DNA from: Chryseobacterium gleum
GTDB lineage: Bacteria; Bacteroidota; Bacteroidia; Flavobacteriales_D; Crocinitomicaceae
Reading direction: 5' to 3'
Length of the DNA stretch: 64,000 nt
Assembly (NCBI GenBank): GCA_945860065.1
Contig: CAMAPI010000002.1
Location: forward strand, 1-64,000
Every line of letters starts with the position of its first letter. Position 1 is the first letter of the stretch. The notes beneath the pieces were generated by a model. That model was given only the letters and a program-made list of their open reading frames with translations, ran no database searches and had not been told where the DNA came from. Shown one piece after another: positions 58,175 to 64,000 of this stretch. Position numbers and translations under genes: made by a program.

Positions 58175-58737
58175 AATTCTATAAACCTAGATATCGTGGA
58201 ATGAATTGCTTGAATTGCCAACTCTAACTGATTATTTACGACAATAACATCAAAATCTTTTGACTGTTCTATTTCTTTTTCTGCTTTTGCGACACGCATG
58301 GCAATTTTATTGATAGAATCCGTATTTCTGGATTTGAGCCTGCGTTCAAGTTCGTCCAAGGAAGGTGGCTGAATAAAGACGCTTAACGCTTTCTCTTTCA
58401 TGATTTGTTTGAGGTGAATTCCTCCGACAACATCCACATCAAAAATAACGATTTTGCCTTCTTTCCAAATTCTCGCAAGTTCAGATTTAAGCGTGCCATA
58501 GAACATGCCCTCGTACACTTCCTCCCATTCGATAAAAGCATTTTCTGCGATTCGCTGCTCAAATCCTTCTTTTCCTAAAAAGTAATAATCTACCCCATTC
58601 TTTTCCAAACCTCTTGGTTCACGGGAACATGCGGAGATAGAAAAAGCAAGTTGAGGCATTTCATTTAACAGCGCTCGGACTATTGTCGTTTTACCTGCTC
58701 CACTTGGGGCCGAAATAATGATGCATTTTCCCTCCAT
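58171..58737 (-). CDS. gmk: Guanylate kinase
   Basis: IIISAPSGAGKTTIVRALL; ISACSREPRGLEKNGVDYYFL. Confidence 0.96.
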   Translation of the reverse strand: MEGKCIIISAPSGAGKTTIVRALLNEMPQLAFSISACSREPRGLEKNGVDYYFLGKEGFEQRIAENAFIEWEEVYEGMFYGTLKSELARIWKEGKIVIFDVDVVGGIHLKQIMKEKALSVFIQPPSLDELERRLKSRNTDSINKIAMRVAKAEKEIEQSKDFDVIVVNNQLELAIQAIHSTISRFIEL

Positions 58738-58747
58738 ATTTAGTTCT

Positions 58748-59614
58748 TTACAAGGTATTTAATACCTGTTCCTTCATTTTTTCAAGGTTGTCTTTCATAT
58801 CAACCACGCGTTTTTGAATGTCTGCATGATTACATTTACTTCCAAGCGTATTAATTTCTCGTCCCATCTCTTGACAAATAAATCCCAATTTCTTGCCATT
58901 TCGTGAAACAATCATGGTGTTCAAGAAATAATCTAAATGATTCGTTAAACGCATTTTCTCTTCGGAAACATCTAATTTTTCAAGGTAAAAAATCATTTCT
59001 TGCTCCAAGCGGTTTTCATCAATTCGAACATCAGACAAGTCAGTAAGGGCTTTGAAAATTCGTTCTCGAATGACGATAATTCGTTCTGGTTCAAAAACAA
59101 TAATTTCTTGGATTCCATTTCGAATGGACTCAATCTTCTCTGTAAAATCCCTATTCAAGGCCTGTCCTTCTTGTTCACGAAACTGTGTAAGCTTTTGACA
59201 AGCACTTGCCGCCAAGTCCATTATGAAGGCCTTCTCATCGTCGCTAATTTCAGGTGCTTGTTGATTGAGTACTTCAGGCATTCTTAGCACCATGGATAAA
59301 TAATCCACCGGAGCTTCTCCCCACGATTCATTTAGGGTTTTCAGTTCGTTAAAATAATTTGTAGCTAATTCAGTGTTGATTAGGCCATTTGATTGATCGC
59401 TTTGGCTTTCAATATAAATACCAAAATCGATTTTACCTCTGTCCAATTGCTCCCCAAGTAATTTTCGGAGTTCTGATTCCAACTCTCTGTAAATCGTTGG
59501 AATCCTTAAATTTAAGTCTAAACCCTTGCTATTCAATGAACGAATTTCTATAGATACTTTTTTTGATTGGTATATGCCATTGCTTTTTCCAAATCCTGTC
59601 ATCGATTGCAACAT
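58748..59614 (-). CDS. YicC family protein
   Basis: MLQSMTGFGKSN, IRSLNSKGLDLNLRIP, GKKLGFICQEMGREINTLGSK. Confidence 0.95.
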   Translation of the reverse strand: MLQSMTGFGKSNGIYQSKKVSIEIRSLNSKGLDLNLRIPTIYRELESELRKLLGEQLDRGKIDFGIYIESQSDQSNGLINTELATNYFNELKTLNESWGEAPVDYLSMVLRMPEVLNQQAPEISDDEKAFIMDLAASACQKLTQFREQEGQALNRDFTEKIESIRNGIQEIIVFEPERIIVIRERIFKALTDLSDVRIDENRLEQEMIFYLEKLDVSEEKMRLTNHLDYFLNTMIVSRNGKKLGFICQEMGREINTLGSKCNHADIQKRVVDMKDNLEKMKEQVLNTL

Positions 59615-59649
59615 ATGTATGCGTTTTTAAGTTAAGTAATTAAAATAAA

Positions 59650-60207
59650 CTAGTCTTCAATCAATAAATCGGCATCAATTCCTTCGTTTTGTTCTTTAAT
59701 AAAACATGCGATTTCACTCATGATTTGACGTTTTTGTCCATCTTCGTTCATTGATTCTTCTACATATTCTTTTAATAGTAGTTGGGATTCAAGTAGTTCA
59801 TGCTCAGCAAAAGGTCCTTGCATATTTTCAATGATGGTTAAACATTCCAAGGCTTGCATAAAGTCGCCGGTAGAAGCAAGCATAACGAAGAATGGCAAAT
59901 GTTCATCATAGGTCATTTTTGAATTCCATATGCTTGTTAATACCTTTTGACGGAGTAAAGGTTCCTTTTCTTCCGTTAAAAATTGAATAAAAACAGCTTT
60001 CGCCTGAATTTTTTGAATATCTGACAAAAATCCCAAAATGGCTTTTTCAATGCTTAACTCACAGCTTCTCAATTTCTCGAAAATAATAGGCAAAAGGGAA
60101 ATATCTCCCTGTTGTTCGAATAGTTTAAGCGCCGCAAGAACATCTGTTTCAACATTAGATTGAAACTGTTTTAAGGCCTCGGAAAGCTTCACTTTTTTTG
60201 ACTGCAT
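59650..60207 (-). CDS. Hypothetical helical (HEAT-like) protein
   Basis: ORF from ATG at 60207 (MQSKKVKLSEAL); helical composition. Confidence 0.65.
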   Translation of the reverse strand: MQSKKVKLSEALKQFQSNVETDVLAALKLFEQQGDISLLPIIFEKLRSCELSIEKAILGFLSDIQKIQAKAVFIQFLTEEKEPLLRQKVLTSIWNSKMTYDEHLPFFVMLASTGDFMQALECLTIIENMQGPFAEHELLESQLLLKEYVEESMNEDGQKRQIMSEIACFIKEQNEGIDADLLIED

Positions 60208-60366
60208 GCTTGATTTTTGTGCAAAGTTACAAAATACCAATGACCGCATCTACTTCCTAAGATGTCTGAACAAGACAATTATGAAATTTTCATTGTTTAA
60301 AAGTTCATACAACGATTGAATTCCGCTTGCTGATCTTTTCGAAATTTGTACCAAAGCACTTTTATT

Positions 60367-61341
60367 ATGAAAATTAGGACTCTAATCATTACTGCGTTAC
60401 TCGCGACTCTCGGAATTAGTTCTTGTGTTGCCCCGAAGAAATATAAAGAATTGGAATCAAGAGAAAAAGCTTGTTCAGAAGAACTAGCTAAATATAAAAA
60501 GAGTTCAAGTGATTTTGAATCTTTATCTAAAGATTTACAAAACAAATACAATCTTGCGTCACGCGATGTAAGCAAGTTAAAGCAAGACACCTCAGCAACC
60601 GGTATTGCAATGAGGCTTATGCAAAGAGATTATGAGCAACTTTTATCTCAACACGAATCATTGGAGAATTCATTCAATAAAATGAAGAACCTGAGTGCCA
60701 AAGAAACCGCTGAATTACAAACGGAATTGGAAAATACGAATAAGGAATTACAGCGAAAAGCGGATGCTCTTTTGAAATTAGATGAAGAGTTGAAAGCGAA
60801 ACAAAAATTACTTGAAGAACGTGAGAAACGGGTAAATGAGTTAGAAGAGGCTATTCGTAAAAAAGATGCTGGAATTCAATTATTAAAAGCCAAAGTGGCG
60901 AATGCTTTGCGCGGTTTTGAAAATAAAGGACTTACTGTCGTTCAAAAAAATGGAAAAATCTATGTCAGCCTAGAAGCAAAATTATTGTTCAAATCGGGTT
61001 CAACCTTTGTAGAGCCAGAGGGAAGAGAAGCATTGATTCAATTAGGACAAGTGTTAGAAAGTGAGAGGGACTTAGAAATTGTTGTGGAAGGACACACCGA
61101 TACGGATAAATTATCGAGTCCGAATTCACCAAAAAACAACTGGGAACTTTCTGTACTTCGTGCAACTTCGGTAGTGGAAATTCTTTTAATGAATTCAACG
61201 ATGTCGCCAATTCAAGTAATGGCTGCTGGACGAGGCGAATTTCATCCAGTTGATGTGAATGATAAGGCAAAAAATCGACGCATTGAGGTGATTATTTCGC
61301 CAAACCTAAACGAGTTGTTCGAGATTATTTCTAACGATTAA
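60367..61341 (+). CDS. OmpA-family lipoprotein with coiled-coil
   Basis: Lipobox LGISSC; EVV/GHTDTDKL..NNWELSVLRATSVVEIL OmpA signature. Confidence 0.9.
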   Translation: MKIRTLIITALLATLGISSCVAPKKYKELESREKACSEELAKYKKSSSDFESLSKDLQNKYNLASRDVSKLKQDTSATGIAMRLMQRDYEQLLSQHESLENSFNKMKNLSAKETAELQTELENTNKELQRKADALLKLDEELKAKQKLLEEREKRVNELEEAIRKKDAGIQLLKAKVANALRGFENKGLTVVQKNGKIYVSLEAKLLFKSGSTFVEPEGREALIQLGQVLESERDLEIVVEGHTDTDKLSSPNSPKNNWELSVLRATSVVEILLMNSTMSPIQVMAAGRGEFHPVDVNDKAKNRRIEVIISPNLNELFEIISND

Positions 61342-61392
61342 TCCGCAAATAAATTTGTGGTTGTGCAACGATCGCTATTTACGAGACTTCTT

Positions 61393-63780
61393 TTATCGGA
61401 TGACATTAACATGTCCCGATAAATCCTCAAATATTCCTTTGCCTATTTCATAAACGAAATACCAAGAATACGTGCCAATTTGAACGGGGACTCCTTGAAA
61501 AGTGCCATCCCATTTGAAATTTAAATCCGTTGATTCGAAAATAAGTTCGCCCCAACGATTGTACAGATAAAAATGGCCGCTCATCAAGCCTGTGAATTCT
61601 CCGTAGAAAAATTCATTGCAGCCGTCGTAATCTGGTGTAAAGGAATTTGGGAAATAAATGTAGCGCTCTGGTATGACACTGATCCACTTGCTGATGCTAT
61701 CACTGCATCCTTTCTGATCTGTTGCAACTAGCGTCACGAGATAATCTCCAGGAGCTGTAAAAATGTGTGTTGGATTGACCAAAAATGAATTTGTGGATCC
61801 ATCTCCAAAATCCCAAACATACGCCCAAGCATTTTGTGACTGATTTAAAAAGGAGGTGCTAAGGTTTTCCGTTGGGTAATGTGTCATCAACCAAAAATCT
61901 GCCATTGGTTTGACAACTTGAACAACTACGACGCCCGTCACATAAAATGTCTGACATTCATCTGAAACTTGCACAAAAAATGAGGTGGTTGAAACTGGCT
62001 TGACCCAAATGCCATTTGTGGTTTGATTCGTTTGTGTCCAAAGGTAATAGTAGTTTCCGAATCCACCACTGGCATTGGCGAAAACAAAAGCACTGTCGCC
62101 AGGACAAATCTGCAATGGGCCGTTAGTTTGAACTGTCAAGGGTGGACTCGTAATGGTATAAAGAATCGAATCGAAGGCAACATTTCCACAGTTATCACTG
62201 ACTGTGATGACATAGTTTGTTGTTATCCCAGGTGAAACGGAAATAGAATCCGTCCAATTGAAAGGAATCCCATTCGCTGTCCATTGGTAATTATATGCCC
62301 CGGTTCCGCCAGAGGCGATAACACCGAAATCCTGAGGCAAGAAGGGACATATTTCTGTTACATCGTTACTAACCGCTATCGTAATCGGTGGATATTGTGG
62401 AACGGTTACGACAATTGAAGCAGAAACGGGTGAACTTGAACAAGCATCACTGACTTGAACATTAATGGTTTGAGTAGACGTTGGTGTGAAATTAATGGAA
62501 CTAGTTGTTTCCCCGGTACTCCAAGTGTATTGATATGGTGTGACGCCACCACTGACATTCGTTGTTAAGTTTATCGGGTCTCCTGGACATGCAATCGTTG
62601 CTCCGTTAATGGCAACAGTCAGGAGTGGGACGTCTTGGATGTACAAAGTCACAACGAGCGGTGTAATATTTCCACACGGATCACTAATAGGGAAAGTCAA
62701 AACAACATTTTCCAATCCTTCTGTTAAATTGTCGAAAAGCGCATTTAAGGTAAAAGTTGTCGTCGTTTGACCAGCATTAAAAGTTATGCTCGTTGGGACA
62801 CCCGTATAATCTTGTCCGTTTGTCGCTGTTCCACTCACTTGAACGGGAATAGTCAGAGAAGAAGCAGTATTATTTTGACGCGTTAGCGTCACATCTGCCG
62901 AAACACATCCTTCCGCAAGCCAATCAGGATTGGTATATACTTGCTGAGATAAAGTATAATCTATATCAATTGGCGTTTTCGTAGATAAACTGTTTGCCTC
63001 TAAGAACATTCCAGAATCCCATTGTGCATCACCAGCATCCGCAATCGCAATAATCAAGTGATAGGTTTGTCCACACTGAACTTTCGATACAGCTTCTAAA
63101 ACCTTTGTATATCCATCATATTGAATGTACTGAGGACTATTATTGTAAGGAGGAGAATTCCCGTCTCCATTAAACGTAAAAAATTGTTGATTCGTTTGGG
63201 CGTTTACGTTGTTGATGGAAACAATACCTCCACCATTAGGCAAACTCGCGATATTTTGCATACCGACAATTCCCGGACCAGAAATGAAGAATCCAAACAC
63301 ATCATTGTACCCTGAATTATTTGGCGGAGCAAACTCTGGGTATTCATCCGAACCGAAAACATATTTAAAACGGACAGTATCCGCATACGGAATGAAATCG
63401 AATTCTAAGATTGCTGCGTTAAACGTTTGCGTCCCCCCTAAAACTTGATTGGTCAATAAAGTAGAGCCGGGCGCATTATTATCCATTCCCGCATTGCTTT
63501 GATTATTTGGACCTTGTGGGCCGCTGCTTGTTGCTTGAACCGTTCCTGTGGTCATCACAATTCCTTGTGTGATTCCTAAGGTAGTATTGTTTGCTGTAAA
63601 CTGCCCAATGCCGCCAGGACTCCCATTATACATCACATTGGAAACAGTTACTCCACTGCCCAAAAGTACATTTTGAACGAGTCCTTGAGGAGATAAACTG
63701 GTATTCGTAATCAACTGGCCAAAAGCCAATGAATGCATCGCAATAGCAAGCAAAGCCACAAAAAATTTACCGATCATCAT
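61393..63780 (-). CDS. Choice-of-anchor L / PKD protein with gliding-motility type B C-terminal domain
   Basis: N-term GVTVSNVMYNGSPGGIGQF; Calx-beta-like and PKD motifs; C-term YLYNRWGELIFESTDLNFKWDGTFQG. Confidence 0.9.
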   Translation of the reverse strand: MMIGKFFVALLAIAMHSLAFGQLITNTSLSPQGLVQNVLLGSGVTVSNVMYNGSPGGIGQFTANNTTLGITQGIVMTTGTVQATSSGPQGPNNQSNAGMDNNAPGSTLLTNQVLGGTQTFNAAILEFDFIPYADTVRFKYVFGSDEYPEFAPPNNSGYNDVFGFFISGPGIVGMQNIASLPNGGGIVSINNVNAQTNQQFFTFNGDGNSPPYNNSPQYIQYDGYTKVLEAVSKVQCGQTYHLIIAIADAGDAQWDSGMFLEANSLSTKTPIDIDYTLSQQVYTNPDWLAEGCVSADVTLTRQNNTASSLTIPVQVSGTATNGQDYTGVPTSITFNAGQTTTTFTLNALFDNLTEGLENVVLTFPISDPCGNITPLVVTLYIQDVPLLTVAINGATIACPGDPINLTTNVSGGVTPYQYTWSTGETTSSINFTPTSTQTINVQVSDACSSSPVSASIVVTVPQYPPITIAVSNDVTEICPFLPQDFGVIASGGTGAYNYQWTANGIPFNWTDSISVSPGITTNYVITVSDNCGNVAFDSILYTITSPPLTVQTNGPLQICPGDSAFVFANASGGFGNYYYLWTQTNQTTNGIWVKPVSTTSFFVQVSDECQTFYVTGVVVVQVVKPMADFWLMTHYPTENLSTSFLNQSQNAWAYVWDFGDGSTNSFLVNPTHIFTAPGDYLVTLVATDQKGCSDSISKWISVIPERYIYFPNSFTPDYDGCNEFFYGEFTGLMSGHFYLYNRWGELIFESTDLNFKWDGTFQGVPVQIGTYSWYFVYEIGKGIFEDLSGHVNVIR

Positions 63781-63845
63781 TATCTACCAAAGGTAGAACG
63801 TATAAAAGCGGAAATCGTTGTGAAAAAAGGATTTATTTTTCAAAA

Positions 63846-63869
63846 AAAAGGATGCCTGAGCATCCTTTT
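63846..63869 (-). terminator. Terminator downstream of the right-edge membrane protein gene
   Basis: AAAAGGATGC-CTGA-GCATCCTTTT; T-tract on the minus strand. Confidence 0.85.
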
Positions 63870-63891
63870 CAAAATTATTCTCAATATAATA

Positions 63892-64000
63892 TTATCTTTT
63901 ACGAAATACTAGGGGTTGAAATGTCATCCACACTAATGGCAGCACAAATAAAATTGGTACTGCGGCTATAGGTAAAAATGTTGTGTCGATTTCGGTATTT
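63892..64000 (-). CDS. C-terminal end of a membrane protein running off the right edge (…NTEIDTTFLPIAAVPILFVLPLVWMTFQPLVFRKR*)
   Basis: Open frame from the window edge to TAA at 63892, followed by a terminator. Confidence 0.55.
   Translation of the reverse strand, partial: NTEIDTTFLPIAAVPILFVLPLVWMTFQPLVFRKR

Noticed and set aside
61392-61423. TTTATCGG/CCGATAAA hairpin at the stop of the choice-of-anchor L gene
   Set aside because: Long loop and no T-tract; overlaps coding sequence, not convincing as a terminator

Overview
The window is a dense, mostly core-type Bacteroidota chromosome segment. Inference from gene content: Flavobacteriales, possibly Crocinitomicaceae/Fluviicola-like. It has about 55 protein-coding genes. 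I saw no rRNA, tRNA, CRISPR array, IS element or prophage. Recognisable housekeeping genes: nadC, uvrC, xerC-type recombinase, rpsU, apt, pheS, tatC, lptB, lpdA, rsmA, nadD, gmk, an RluA-family pseudouridine synthase, a YicC-family gene and hutI. Interleaved is a rich cell-envelope/secretion set: a TonB-dependent receptor followed by a very large secreted protein (1..2865, missing from the ORF track because it runs off the left edge), three proteins with type A T9SS tails, two gliding/type B C-terminal proteins, a PorE-like TPR/PD40/OmpA protein, DUF5686, an OmpA lipoprotein, and a tandem trio of small lipoproteins. I did not find a convincing new multi-gene defence or mobile system. The most interesting signals are: (1) strong agreement of signal-peptide cleavage sites with a +1 glutamine, with a glutaminyl cyclase gene in the same window; (2) repeated Bacteroidetes-type -7 boxes 4-5 nt from the start codon, implying leaderless mRNAs; (3) a diverged tandem array of small lipoproteins; (4) a terminator plus second hairpin enclosing a likely TTG start in a DUF2851 gene; (5) an rpsU gene with a near-consensus promoter, no visible Shine-Dalgarno and a terminator abutting the next start codon. 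Family names come from my reading of motifs; no database search was run.
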